Origin: Lycorma delicatula
Lineage: Eukaryota; Arthropoda; Insecta; Hemiptera; Fulgoridae
DNA length: 64,000 nucleotides
Assembly (NCBI RefSeq): GCF_047948215.1
Contig: NC_134456.1
Coordinates: 201,264,034 to 201,328,033, forward strand
Reading direction: 5' to 3'
Under the pieces are notes generated by a model, which worked only from the letters and a program-made list of their open reading frames with translations, was not told the origin of the DNA and made no database searches. Made by a program: the position numbers and the translations under genes. This document shows, in pieces, positions 10,746-24,438 of this stretch. The stretch's first letter is position 1. The number at the start of each line of letters is the position of its first letter.

Positions 10746-12514
10746 GATATAGCTGCATTACACTGATAAATCGCTAATGACTTTAATCGCTGATGCGACT
10801 ATAAAAAAAGAAAACGTAAATAACAATTTTTTATTTTATTTTAAAGAATATTGATTAGTTCAAATTTACTGAATGTTGTTTGAGTTCAAGTAACTAATAA
10901 TTGAAAATGATTCATACTAAAAGTAAAGTAATTTTTATGTCTTCAAAAACAAAAATTAGCAAAGATATGGATTAGAAACTCGCAAATTACTCTTTTCAGG
11001 AGCTTATCTAAGACGTCTTTTGATAAAAGCGAATTCATATGTTAAGATTGTCTATTAAACAAATTTTTGTCTAATCAATTCAGAAATAAATAATATGTTA
11101 TTGATGTTATTACCACTAATAACGAAGCCAAAATTTTGATGTGCAGTAGAGTTTTCTCAAATTATGTTAATGTACTCCTTTAAACAGTAATCCACATTTT
11201 TTACTGTTTTTAACTTTGCATATTTTATGAAAAAACGGTTTACTTAAATTAGCTGAATGATCTAAAATATACCAATTATTTTACGTAAAAATAAAATAAA
11301 ATCCTAGATTTATTATTGCGTTCGTTGAATACCAAGAAAGAAAAGTATAACTTTACCTTAAAGGTAACATTTTTTTTAATATTAAAAACTACAAATGAGG
11401 GTAATATGATAATTTAACGTAAATTATAATCACAATTATAAATATTATGTTAAATCTACACGAGAAACCATCATTCTGCTAAACGAATCACTAAAAGATA
11501 AGTACGCATGACTGAAATATCTTTAAAAAAACGGTAAAGTACAAAATCATTTAATGTAACAATTACTATATCCAACCAGGCTTACCAACGGTTTTCCGAT
11601 TGCTAATCATCTAGATGAAATAAGTTTATAGTAAATTTTATAAATTTTAAAAACTTATATTCTACGCAATGAGAAAAGTGTACAGAAATTATTACGAAAT
11701 TGTATCGATGACATTATACTATTATTCGATGAAACATAAGACGATGTCGAAACATTTTTTTATACACTGTATCAAAATATACCCGAATTTATATTTCACC
11801 TTAATATAAAACATTAAACCACTTAAATTTAATATTGATAAATATATTTTAAAAATATAGATAAAAAACCCACTAATAATGAACTCACTTATCCACAAAC
11901 CAATCTAATTTTTTCACTCGGTAAAAATATGCAACATCCTTACATCCCCTAATATGTTTTTCAGCTTAACCGCAAGAGAACTCAATGTAATAAAAATTTG
12001 GACATAGATTAATGACTACCCACCCATACTTATACAAAATACCATAGATAAAATATACACATTAAAAAAAAACACACAGTAACAAAAAATATATAATTCT
12101 TACATCAACCTAGTCTTACAAAATTTTTAGAAGAAATTGTTACTAAATGTTGTTAAATTGTTACTAAATTTCAAAACTATAAACAAAACATCCAGTATCA
12201 GCATACTAGCAATACATACTCTGATAAACATATCAACTCAGGAATATAAAAATCAAATTGCAATGGTCACAATAAATAATACATAAATAGGACTAACTGG
12301 GTACACATTTACTCAAAGAGATAAAGAACTCTAATAAGCGATGCATACAGCATTAGAGTAAATGTTGGGCTTTTAATCATTTAATATAAACGAAACATAC
12401 ATACAAATATATAAATCTATAACAAACTAATCTACATATATCACTTAAAAACAAAGATAACTATACTCGAAAGCAATCTGAAATTTATAAATACACTAAA
12501 TTTGACAAATAGAA
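10746..12514. other. AT-rich stretch, nothing recognised
   Basis: No gene or repeat boundary was identified. Only short homopolymer and AT runs are present. Confidence 0.6.
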
Positions 12515-12516
12515 TA

Positions 12517-13434
12517 AGAGATGTGGCTATTAAATAACGAGGCTAATGCTGTAAAATATTTTATTTTAAATTTATACATATTTAGTTATTATCCCCTTCG
12601 ATATAAACCCCTCCTCTATCTCAACAACAACGCTCAATGCGAATTTTCCATTGTTCGAAACAGTGCCGGAAGTCTTCTTCTGTGAGCTCTTTCATGACGC
12701 GTGCCGCTTTTTCTTTCACAGCTTCAATGGTCTGAAATCGTCTTTCTTTTAATGCAGATTTGACCTTAGAAACAGATAAAAGTTACATGGTGCCAGGTCA
12801 GACAAATAAGGCGGATAGTCTAACACTGGGATGTTATATTTGGCTATAAACGTCTTGACAGACAATGCAGTGTGAGCCGGTGCGTTGTACTGATGAAGAA
12901 CCCCATGACTTGTTCTTTCACAATTCGGGTCGTTTTTTTCTTTGTCAATTCCTACAGTTTGAGCAACCACTCGTATAGTTAACCGACGGTCAGATAGGAT
13001 CAGATTACCAATTTTTTTCAATATTTTTATCCAATTTTGACGTGAAAGAGTGACCCGGGCAAACATCATCTTCAACGTCTTCTCGGCCATCTTGAAAACG
13101 CATAAACCACTCAAAAACCCGCGCACGTGATAAATATTAATTGCCGTATACTTTTTTTAATAAAATAAAAGGTAAGTTTCAGTAACGGTTTTTTCCAAGC
13201 TTCATATGAAATCTTACGACAGTTCTTTGCTCTAATAAAACACATATCATTTTTTAGGCAAAACAAAAAACAGATATTATCCAAACGAAGGCCACGGCCT
13301 AACTAATATGTTTACAGAAACTGGAGTGGCAACAATCGAAAGAGAAGGCTTCTCGCTACACAGTTGTACGTCGTACGAATTTTGCGCATGCGCTGTTCTG
13401 TAGCAACATTAGTCTATTTAATAGCCACACCTCG
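12517..13434 (-). mobile_element. mariner element with an internal deletion, both TIRs present
   Basis: The left end (AGAGATGTGGCTATTAAATA) and the reverse complement of the right end (CGAGGTGTGGCTATTAAATA) match over about 30 bp. TA dinucleotides lie outside both (12515-12516 and 13435-13436). The 918-bp length is well below the usual ~1.3 kb of an intact mariner, and the transposase has a matching internal deletion. Confidence 0.9.
12590..13126 (-). pseudogene. mariner transposase relic (irritans-like), catalytically dead
   Basis: The minus-strand frame from 13126 begins MRGFLSGLCVFKMAEKTLKM and carries part of the DNA-binding half, including SDRRLTIRVVAQTVGI. It then jumps after GIDKE into the catalytic half, so a segment containing the first catalytic aspartate is deleted. 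The second catalytic motif reads HQYNAPAHTA where HQDNAPAHT is expected (Asp to Tyr). The third reads YLSDLAPCNFYLF where SPDLAPCDFYLF is expected (Asp to Asn). After a frame break near 12749, the typical C-terminal end KSALKERRFQTIEAVKEKA and HCFEQWKIRIERC follows. The remaining motifs fit a DD34D mariner that would cut and paste at TA sites. Confidence 0.85.
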
Positions 13435-13436
13435 TA

Positions 13437-14560
13437 AATTAAACTAATAAACAAAATATTGATAGATCGCACTATTCGGTCCCATACCGAAGAGCATTTA
13501 ACTTTGCATACTCAAACTAAGTTGAGCATCAAAAACAAGAATGCCATCGGTAACTTCATTGAGTACAATTAGCTCCGAAAGGTCTTTTGACAATACAATT
13601 TCCAGGTAATTTGAAAGTAATCATTTATAATTTCCAATATTTAACAATTATTATTGTAATGATATAGCGTATGTTATGATATAGCGTTTATATGCTATAT
13701 CATTACCTCTCTTTACAGCTGATTTTCCAAATAATTCGGTTGATTTTCGGTTCAGATTTCACGAATACACTCAATAATACACGAATGTTTGAAATAAAAT
13801 ACAGGGAAAGTGGTATAAGAATTTATTTTTACCATCCAATCTAAGAATCCAGTACTACCACTCATAAAAATCGGTTGTTTCGTACATTTCGTTTATTCTA
13901 CATAGTTATAACCTCTATTTTTATATTATATACTGAAAACTGTTTTTTTAAGCGATTTAATATTAATTTTGAGTTTTTAAATCTACCAGATTGCAAATCG
14001 TAACTATTGTCTATCTACAATGAAAGGCCAAACCTGCTAGGTGAGGAACGCGTCAGTAAATAATGGTATTATTCACTTATTGGGTGATTGCGTGTGATAA
14101 AACAGCACCATAAATCACTTCATTGTTTGAATTCTATCTGTCGGTCGGGAAACGTTAGAAACATCACTAAAATCCTGCTCCAATCTTCCGTCTGAACTTC
14201 ACTCATCATTACAATTCGTGGAGAAACTCTGAGTCATCCTGATTAAACTTATGATCGAAATCAATCATTTCCGATTTTTTTATTGCTGTTAAAAATAGTA
14301 ACACATTGTCTAATAACTACTTGTGATTTGTTTGGAGGAGTAGAATAGATGTGTATATATGTTAATTCTACAGTAGATTAGAATATACGAATTTCTAAGA
14401 TCATAATCACCTTTGATTAAGGTTAAGCCTTGTTATCAGATACTGAATTATTATTATTATTTTTTTTTTAATAGAGAAATAATTAATTCTTTTAAAATAA
14501 GTAACATGTATTTTCAGTCAAATTGGTTCTGCATTAGTAAGATTTTACTGAATCTTTATT
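13437..14560. other. AT-rich stretch with a small inverted repeat
   Basis: No gene was recognised. At 13656-13668 and 13694-13706, GTAATGATATAGC is perfectly inverted around a 25-nt spacer that repeats TGATATAGCGT. Confidence 0.55.
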
Positions 14561-14562
14561 TC

Positions 14563-15257
14563 TCCCTTGTACGAAGTAAAGAAAGTATTGTGATTCCGAA
14601 AAATTTCAGTTTTCAGATTTCAACGGAAATATCCATTTTTACCATCCCTGAATCCATTTTGGCTAGTTTCGGCGTGACGTTTGTACGTACCTATGTATGT
14701 AAGTACGTATCTCGCATAACTCAAAACCAGTTGGCCGTAGAATGTTGAGATTTTGGATTTAGGACTGTGTAACATCTAGTTGTGCACATCCCCTTTTGAC
14801 TGCAATCGACTGTACCAAAAGCGTCCAAAAAGCCCAAAATCCAAAAACTTTGGGTTTTGGACATTTCCTTAACTGCAGTAGTAAGCCCTCATTGAGAGCT
14901 TTTCAAAAGCGGTACTTATTTTCATTGCTTCCAGAGTTATAGCCAAATCAGATTTTAATTAATTAAATATTTGGTTCTTACAAGGGGAAGGCACATCGGT
15001 TCAATCCGAGTTCATTTCCTTTTAACTTTTTTTTTTAATTTAAATATATTGATGCATTAATAATTATTAACTTCTGATTGTAAAAAAAATTACAATAAAT
15101 TATTATAATTCAATAATAACAATAAAAAAGGAAATATGAAAAAAATATCAGAAGTTATTAATGAAATAAAATTTCATGTACTTTTCATTTTAAAAAGAAA
15201 TGTGTATGTGTAATCTAATAGGCGTACAAGTAAATCATAAGGTGTCACAAAAAATCT
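14563..15257 (+). repeat. Unnamed dispersed repeat X1, copy A (~695 bp)
   Basis: This segment matches the reverse complement of 62523-63184 along its whole length. Shared blocks include CAACGGAAATATCCATTTT, TTTAGGACTGT, ACATCTAGTTGTGCAC, AAGCCCTCATTGAGAG, CAAGGGGAAGG and ATATCAGAAGTTATTAATG. It starts with a CCTTGTACGAAGTAAAG terminal motif. No protein is encoded. It may be a non-autonomous transposon or part of a larger unknown element. Confidence 0.85.
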
Positions 15258-16005
<748 letters not shown>

Positions 16006-16203
16006 TGAAAAAAGAAAGTACACAATTTCTTCTGCAAGTAATACGATATTAAAGATACGATTTCCTGAATTTAAATTATTCTTTAACGATTCTTTTTACG
16101 AATCAACATTAAAATACAATCTCATAAAAACGTTTTAGACTCATAAATTCAAAGAACTGCTTTGGACTTTCGAAACTTACAGTTTTATAGGCCTACTTCA
16201 TCA

Positions 16204-16504
16204 CCCACCGGTTTGGTATAGTGGTGAACGCGTCTTCCCAAATCAGCTGATTTGGAAGTCGAGAGTTCCAGCGTTCATGTCCTAATAAAAGCAATTACTT
16301 TTATACGGATTTGAATACTAGATCGTGAATACCGGTGTTCTTTGGTGGTTGGGTTTCAATTAAACACACATCTCAGAATAGATCGAACTGAGACTGTACA
16401 AGACTACACTTCATTTATACTCATACGTATCATCCTCATTCATCCTCTGAAATAATACCTGAACGGTAATTCCAGGAGACTAAACAGGAAAAAGAAAGAA
16501 AAGA
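16204..16504 (+). repeat. tRNA-derived SINE, family 1, complete copy with target duplication
   Basis: Starts CCCACCGGTTTGGTATAGTGG (A-box-like), with a diverged B-box-like GTTCATGTCCTA, followed by the full family body. The 3' tail has CATCCTCATTCATCCTCTGA and an A-rich end. It is flanked by the direct repeat CCTACTTCATCA (16192-16203 and 16505-16516). The duplication and A-rich tail show retroposition by a LINE. Confidence 0.92.
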
Positions 16505-16516
16505 CCTACTTCATCA

Positions 16517-17019
16517 TATGTAAAAACATATAAATAATGTCAACTTACTTGACTTGGTCGAATTTTATCAGGAAGTTCCCAAATTCTAATCCTGATCAGG
16601 CATAGTATTTTTCATATAGTACAAAAAATTTCCATTCCATATTCTTTTTAAGCTTGAGGTGAATTATATATATATATATATTTTGTAATTTAGTGGATAA
16701 ATAAAATACAAATGTATATTCATCAAAACAAAAATTAATCCATAGTTTTAAACTAATTATACTTTATATAATTCTATCTATTCTGTTTATTAATATTTAA
16801 TACTACGAACAAACACTAAGCTGACCATAAATCAATTTATAGCTTTGCATTGTTTAATTTTTAAATGTTTTAGTAGTTTTTTATGTTGTTATTATCATTC
16901 AAAGTAAATTTATTGATGTAACACAATTGTTATGCTTATTATTACTCAACTACAGTAACAGTAAACGGAGAAAGTTCTACTGGGCAGATAATGCGCAGGT
17001 ATTCGGAGAGATATTATGC

Positions 17020-17057
<38 letters not shown>

Positions 17058-18080
17058 GCTTTTGTATTTTGTTTTTTAACACACTCTCACACAAGCACAT
17101 CACACACCCAGTGCATAGAAATATGTATTTAATACGAACACTTTCTCATATGTCTGATGCTTTAATAAAACACGTTTTCACACAAAGTTATACGAGTAAA
17201 AGACTGTACCAGTTTGATGTACACAGTTACGATCTACAGTTAAACTTAAAGACACTTTTTATTTTATGTTAGAGCTAAATTAATTTTAAATTAACTACTA
17301 AAAAATAGTTATAATATAGAAATAATTCATATTGACATTTAAAATTGCTAAATAATAGTTACAATTATTTTTTTTATTTATAAAAAGAGAAAGAATCTTT
17401 TTACATCATAGCTGTGAAAGTTTTGTTTGAAATATAATAACATTTCTGTTAATTAAAAATACATTCTAAATACATATTTATTTTTAATATGATCATATTA
17501 ATGTGTTTTTCAGTATTATTTTTTCTTCTAATTCATAATAATTAATTAGTAAAGGTTTTTGAATAAATTACGACCTGTATTTAATGATAAATTTTAATTA
17601 CGTAACCGTCTCAAGATCTGGGTCGATTAGAGGTAAGGCAGTATCCAGATCTCATATACATATCATATAATGATTAATTAATATCAACATATTTTAATTA
17701 ATGATTATGATAAAGAAACAATAAAATTAAGAAGGATGTTCAGATTTTGTCGATAATAAAATTTAGACAGCGTCAAGCACTATATTTCTTTCATTACCTT
17801 CACTTTTTCAGAGTTCCAATAACGCAGAGTTAAATTAAAATATTTTTTTCTTAATGGTGTTTAATTAAAATGGATAGAAAGATATAAATAAAAAATAAAA
17901 CAAAAAACCGTAAATTAAGTTACAGTTTGTTAACGACAAAGAGAATTAAAATAATAAAACAAAATAATATCACTTTGTAAAAATCTTGCGATATACTCGT
18001 AAATCCAAGACATTTTTGAAAAAGAGAGATCTTATTTCATAAAAAAAAAACATTGGAAATATTATAACTTGTTAATTATT
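16517..18080. other. AT-rich stretch with a short TG microsatellite
   Basis: It contains (TA)n at ~16668-16681 and (TG)n at ~17023-17053. No gene was recognised. The reading frame across the TG run is chance. Confidence 0.6.
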
Positions 18081-19320
18081 GGTTAGTTTTTATTTTTTTA
18101 TCTGCATTCTGATAATTTTGATTCTTTTTTTCATAACTTCTCTATTCTGTTCCGATGTTTCAGTATCAATATAGTCGTTATTCCCCAACCCTTGATTTTC
18201 TGTTTCTTTGTTCTCCATCATTTCTATCATCTTGACTTCCTTCTGCTGTCAAATTCAATTACACTAGATATCTTAATGTCATAACCTTTCAACTACGTTC
18301 CTATTTTTATACGGTTTTGACGAAAACCTCTCTTTTTTTAATTAATCTTAACAGCTTAATTCTTTTACCTGTCAAACTATTTGATTTTCAAAGCTGTTCA
18401 ATAACATCACATTTCAAAAGCCTCGACTCATGTTTTTCTTTTACTCTAATCGATATTTTATCGTTACAAAAATGTTTATAAATTTTCTTTCCAAAAACTT
18501 TATCTATCTAAATTTTATATTTTTAGATTTTTTCTTTTCCTTTTCTACGTGGATTGTGCCAATCTGCTTTTGATATCTGTATTATTTTGCCCATTTTTTA
18601 TAATTTTACATCAATAACAAAATTCTCCAGCATCTGATTTATTATCTTCTCGTATCTTCTCATTATCCATCTTTTTGTTATAATTTTATACCTTTGTTTT
18701 ATTCATGTTTTCTTTCAAACTGAATTTCTTCTCTAAGCAACGAATTCAAATAATTTCTAATTTTACTAAAAAAATAATATCATCAGGTAATTTTGAGATT
18801 TTAATGTTTTTCTCTGGCCTGTTATTCCAGCTTCAAACTTTTTTATTAGAAAATTTATTGTTTTTCCATATAAAAATACTTTACATCCTTGTGTCATCCA
18901 TTTTCTTAAAAATATTTTTTCTGTTTTCGTTTCCTTAGTTTAGTTCGGATATCTAATTCTTTTAAAGATTACACCTTTCTCTTCCTATATTCCAATCCTA
19001 TTTTTCATAAAATGTTAAAAAAATCTATTCAATTCCGGGCTGCGTTTTCCAAGTTCTATAAATTTCATGTAGGTAGCTTTGTTTTTCTTTATCCTTAAAA
19101 AAAAATAGTTAAGTTTTTTCATGTTTTCATAATTTTTCTGAAAATAACATTAAAATAAAATAACATAACATTCACCTCTCGTTCTGTCTTTCTGTAATTA
19201 ATTCTAACAATTATTCATAATGGGATGTAATTTATTGTGCGATATTTCTCACAAGTATTTACTTCTACTTTCTTTCGTATGCTAGAAATAATATTCTTTA
19301 ATGAACTTCAAAGGTAATTT
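18080..19320 (-). mobile_element. Highly decayed LINE RT relic
   Basis: In reverse complement, the segment near 18770-18830 reads KLPDDIIFLVK, a degenerate YADD box. Next comes FSLKENMNKTKV, the LKINxxKTKV segment, and near 18390-18430 a damaged AFEMWCY region. It shares nucleotide blocks with the relic at 1-400, for example TAACATCACATTTCAAA and TCTGCTTTTGA. There are many stops, and the boundaries are approximate. Confidence 0.55.
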
Positions 19321-19459
19321 TCTAGGCTCAAAAATATTTTTATTAGTATATACACACACTTTACTCAGAATTACTTCTGGGCAGTAAATTTGGTGACATG
19401 CATAGATATGACACCAAATTTACTTACTAGAAATTACTAGAAGTTAATAGAAATTTACT

Positions 19460-19521
19460 AGAGATTTATGTAGGAATAAAGTACGAGGATAGCCTCGTAC
19501 TTTATTCCTACATAAATCTCT
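19460..19521. repeat. Perfect hairpin: 29-bp arms, 4-nt loop
   Basis: Positions 19460-19488 are the exact reverse complement of 19493-19521, with loop ATAG. The arm contains TTTATGTAGGAATAAAGTAC. No mismatch occurs in 29 pairs. Just upstream lie short repeats of TTACTAGA/AATTACTAGAA. Confidence 0.95.
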
Positions 19522-22010
19522 CACAGCTCTGTCAAGTTCTGATTGTAATATTGTTTCTTGTAAAGTAAGCATCAATTTTTTTTCCATCTCTAGCAATTAA
19601 ATAATTTGTTATACCTTAATATCTTTTATGTATTCTTGACATCTGCTATTTCTCTCTTCTCTTCAGCTTTCCTTCTGAAAAGTAGATGTAATTAATTTTA
19701 GTTTTATTTCTCAAAACTTATCTTTAATTGCTCAATTCGCTACATCTGTATTTTCTTTATTGTTTCCTTATTTACGTCACTACGTCTTCTTCAACAAATC
19801 ATTCATTTATTACTTCAAACTTGCAATTAATTTCATTTCTTAAGCGCTGATTGTTTTCTGTTTTCGTCTTATGTATTTTTACACTTTGCCTCCTTCAGTT
19901 CTAATATACTCGTATATCTCTTGATATTAGCGTTTCCCCTTTCTGCCTGACATTTACTCTCCTGTCTTATTCACTTTCATTTTTTTAAAATTCAATCGTT
20001 ATCGACTACGGCGTGTCCTACGGTTTTTTTAAAATTAGAATGTCATATCATTCCTCCTAGACTTGTATATTACACTATAAAAAACCTTTTAATTACTTAC
20101 TCTCGTTAAAACACCAGTTTATTTTGAAGTAGCTTATTAAACTACCGCTTAATCATATTTAGATTACATTCGCCCTCTTTTATGGCTGATAAAATATTAA
20201 TTGAACTTTATTAATATTGTCACCATCAATCTACCGTTTAAAAGCCTAATTTATCTAATTTCGATCTGATAATCTTTATCATCTACTATTTCTTGCTATT
20301 TTCTGTAAAGAAGTCTTAATTTTTCGGTCTGAAATTTGCAATGCAAGAATTGTGCACGGTGTAAGAGCGTTTAAATTAAGTTTGAGTTCAAAAGTAATTG
20401 TTTCTAAAAAAAAAGGATTATTAAACGGTTTTTTTTTTAAAAACTGAAAAACCTAATGAGTTTATTAAAAAATATTATTGAAAAGTTTGTAAGTTAAACT
20501 AAACTTTTTCTAAATAAGTTTATGAAACGTAAACGGCTTGTAAATCAGAGTCTTAACTATCTTTAAAAAAACTAAGTCAATCGATTAACTTATGGAAACT
20601 TGATATTGTTTTAATCTCTCAGACAAATTCTACTTCTAAATATTATTATTAGTTTAATATGAATGTTTTTTTGTTTTTTTATTGAAACATAACATCCTGA
20701 TGAAATGCTCACGATTCTTATTAAAAATTCAATACATCATTCAGTAACGCCAGATTTTAAATCTGATTTCTTACAATAAATTAACATTGATAATAAAAAT
20801 TACCATACAAATTTGGTAATCTCTTTTGTATATCTTATTTACCTCATAAAATTAATAGACATAGCCTTGTCTATATTACAGGAAATCTCAAAATAACAAA
20901 AAAGACAAAAATTTTAAAAGTCATAAATTGAAATGACCATTCCATTTTTAATTACTTTAAAAAATCTAAAACATTCTACTTAATAGCTTTGTTTTCATAC
21001 AAATGACATTTACTGATATTTTAATAAAAATATTTTATGCTTATAAATCCCAAATTCATGCGATTACATTATTAAATTTGTAAGTTATACGTTTTTTTTC
21101 ACTAAGAAACTTACTTTTTTTATGATTACTATCGCTAAAATGAGAGCAAAGAGATTCATTGGTATTTTTTTATTTAATTTTTTTATAGAGAAAATTTAGG
21201 AGAAAATGTTTCATCGACTAAACCAAGGTTTTGAAAAACCTATTTAAAGTAAATTGTGCACAACCACATATAAGAATTAACTGACTCTACAACAGCGTTT
21301 TAATCAATAAGTGGTTAACAAAACTATTAAACACCTCAATATACAAAAACAGTCACACAAATTTATAAACGATCAAAATCAAAATCTTAAACTGTAATTT
21401 AAAAAAAGTATATTGTGTTTTATTTTTTATCAAAGATCTCGACTCAAATTAGAAATATCTTCTCACTTTTTATCGGATATTTAATATTATAAAATAGAAG
21501 CTTATACATATAATCCCCAACACAAAATAAAAGTCTTCTTTCCCGGCTACGCCAGTCAAGTCATATTATACCTTGTACAAATTTTTCATTGCAAAATCTT
21601 TGGCTTCGCCAAAATGCAATTTAATCATTAAAACTGCTTTTATTTTCATAATAAACGTTTAAATATAAAAAATAAAAAAATTCAGAATTAAATTTTTTTT
21701 AATTTTTAAAAAATTAATGGTTTTGTTAATGATTATGATGATTGATGATTTAATGATTGAATAGTTTTTTATGATTATGAAGATTTAAACATCAAAATTT
21801 CTAAATTTCAAATAAAAAAATGTTTGATTTTAAGGGGGTCCCTTATTCTATGGAAACAATTTCGTAAAACCTTTATTATAAAGAAGTTACCCTTAATAAA
21901 AATCTATAAATTTAAAAAGAATTGTTAAATGTTAAAAATTAAGTATAACTTTTATAACATTAATGAACAAAATTGCTTTTTTATTTTGGATCTGAGTACA
22001 TTATTACTTC
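19522..22010. other. AT-rich stretch, possibly more decayed LINE at its left side
   Basis: The pyrimidine-rich left part (19522-20000) could be an upstream part of the antisense LINE relic, but no protein motif was secure. The remainder shows nothing recognisable. Confidence 0.45.
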
Positions 22011-22019
22011 TTCTTCTTT

Positions 22020-23090
22020 GATCCCTAGCTGCAGACTGTAGAAGGCGACTGGCCGCGCAACCAATATACTGCTGTGAGTGCCGTAGGATTCCGAACTTTG
22101 CTCACAATGTTTTTCTATGCTTTACGGTCTACAGCAATGATTCCCGCCAGGCCGACCTCAATTCGCTGACTCCTTAAGTCATCTGCAACGTGTTTTATTC
22201 AGGTGCTTTTTGAATCTTCCACTGAGTAGGACGTTGTCTACAAAGGAGTCTGTGCGGCAAGCGATCTGGGTCCATCCGGCACACATGACCAAACCACCTC
22301 AGCTTCCGCACTTGGATCTACTCTTCAACTGTTGGTTGCTGCCCGCATTTGGATCTGATGACTTCATTTCGAATATGCTCATAAAGTGAAACCAGTATGA
22401 TCCGATGCAGACACCACATTTGGAAAAGCTCTAGCCGGTTCAAGTCTGTTTGGAAGAGGGTCCAAGTTTCTGATCCATAGAAGAGAACTGGGATGATAAG
22501 TGTGCGGAAGAGGCGGATTTTTGTCTGGATGGTAATATTTTCCATAGGCACCATTTTAGTGAGGAGAATCTGTAGCGCCTGTCCAATCCTGGCATGGATT
22601 TCAGCTGTAGATGCCACTTTATTTTCTTGGACCAGTGATCCGAGATATTTGAATTCTTGGACTTGTTCGATCTGAGTTCCTCCGAGGTAAACAATGGACT
22701 GTGAGCCGTCAGTTGATATTTTCTTCATTTTGTCAACATTGATCCTCAGTTTGAAGAACTCTGCTGTACAAGAGCTCTTATACAAGTTATCTGTGGCCTC
22801 AGCATCACTATTACCAAATATGACGCTGACGTCTGCAAACATTAGGTCGGTTAGTAGTGATCCTAATCATATTGTACTCCACGCCTTCCTGCAAATGCTC
22901 CCCTCATTATAGCGTCAATTACAATGTTGAACAGCAGTCGAGGAATGACATCTCCCTGGCGAACTCTTGTTTGAATGGGAAATGCATCAGATATTCGTTT
23001 AGGATTCGCACACAGCTGGTTGACCCATTGTATGTTGTTTGGAAAGGCAAATGGTTTCGTGGGGTAAATGTTCGGCTTTCAGTGCATTAA
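22020..23090 (-). mobile_element. LINE fragment: RT catalytic end and C-terminal domain
   Basis: On the minus strand, from 23090 down, QFARGISFLDCC-like sequence is the degenerate QGDVISPLLF box. Then LMFADVSVIFGN is the YADD box with its catalytic DD changed to DV. Then come FFKLRINVDKMKKI, IEQVQEFKYLGSLVQENKVA, LLTKMVPMENITIQTKIRLF and LFYGSETWTLFQTDLNRLE. The C-terminal CGQQPTVEE and LRKLRWFGHVCRMDPDRLPH segments follow, after which frames break and the 3' region reaches about 22020. Non-LTR reverse transcriptases copy their RNA at a nicked target. This one is 5'-truncated, frameshifted and has a damaged active site. Compared with the LINE at 45745, the sequence is a clearly different family. 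Confidence 0.88.
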
Positions 23091-23979
23091 AGTGACAAAG
23101 AAATATTTTTTTTAATAATAAGAATTAAAAGGTTAAGATTAAAAGAAAACACAAAAAACAAAGTATTATATTTTTTAGAGGTGGGCAATAATTTTTTTTA
23201 ATTTCTAAAAAATATTCCTAAATAGGTTAAACTTAACAAATTTGCCTAAGTAAAGTTTTTTCTAGATCTAACACCCCCTCCAATAAAGGCTAAAACAAAA
23301 ACATAAATATTTCAAAAAAATCTTTCTGAGGTTTATGTTTTGGAAAATTGTAGACATTTTTTGATAGCCCTATAATAAATTATGTATAAAATACCACAAT
23401 TTTTTTTTTACTATTAATACCGAAGGGAGATAAATAAAAAAAACATATATTTCAATCTTAAGAGGTGGGGTGAATTTTTGAAAAAAAATCTGGATTATTT
23501 ATATCTGCAATTATGTAACAAACTTGCCAAAGTAAAGCTTTTTCTAAAATTTTTCTGAAGAAAATCTAAATTGGTTTTTTCGCGATATCCCCTTTAAAAT
23601 ATTTAAAAAAAGTTAATACCATATATAAAATTATTTGAGTTCGAAGAAAATCGGTTTAGTCAATTCTGAAATATAAGGTCAAAAACAGTGCAAAACACAT
23701 ACGAACATATATATCGCACATTATACATATATCTCGTACACATTCCCACATGTATACATACATATTTTTTAGTTTAAATGAACTATTTTGACCCTAAAAC
23801 GTAAAGATTTGCAAAAACCCCGATTCCGCACTTGTAACATGATGACCATACTTTTCCCTTCAATATAGCTATTCTATTCGCCGGGAAAATAAAAAGGTAG
23901 GCTTACATATGTTAAGACTTCAGTACTCCTGAAAAGTATATTTGTAATTTAACTAAATCTTAAAATTTTACAATACCAT
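23091..23979. other. AT-rich stretch with weak internal similarity
   Basis: Segments near 23225 and 23515 share an AACTTGCCAAAGTAAAGCTT-like motif, suggesting an old unclassified repeat. No gene was recognised. Confidence 0.4.
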
Positions 23980-24438
23980 TGTTCCGTCCCACTTGTGCCG
24001 TCGGGTGCTGCTACCTAGCGAGAGCTAGGGCTCTCCGACAAGCTTGGTCAGGCGATCTATCACGCGATGTCCTACGTCATAATACCGCAAGGAGTGGTCA
24101 TTATGACGTACGACTTCTATTTTTATTCGGCGCTCGAATCTGACCCAGAGTGGTCGTGTTGTACATTCAGTCCAGATGGACATGTTCGAATGAACGCTTA
24201 TATTAGTTTTATACTTATATGTTATTAAGTCGTATGTTATTCAGTTTAATTATATGTGTTACGTTACATGCTTTTTATGTTCAGTTATATGTTATCGAAA
24301 TGTCAAGACGACAATAAATAACAATTCAGCAAGCAACAAGGCGTTTTCTCAATTCATCACCTATGAATATACAGTCCAACCTCGCTCTAAAATCTACCAC
24401 AATGTGTTAACGGTCTTCAGGCGAGATCGTTCATAACA
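23980..24438 (+). mobile_element. Solo LTR of an LTR retrotransposon (459 bp)
   Basis: The segment begins TGTTCCGTCCCACTTGTGCC and ends CGTTCATAACA, so it has TG...CA boundaries. The flanks ACCAT and ACCAG give a near-perfect 4-5 bp target duplication. Inside there is a GC-rich first part, AT-rich TATA-like sequence near 24200, and AATAAATAA near 24314 as a polyadenylation signal. No primer binding site, gag-pol sequence or second LTR lies next to it, so it probably arose by LTR-LTR recombination. The orientation is inferred from the AATAAA-like signal. Confidence 0.75.
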
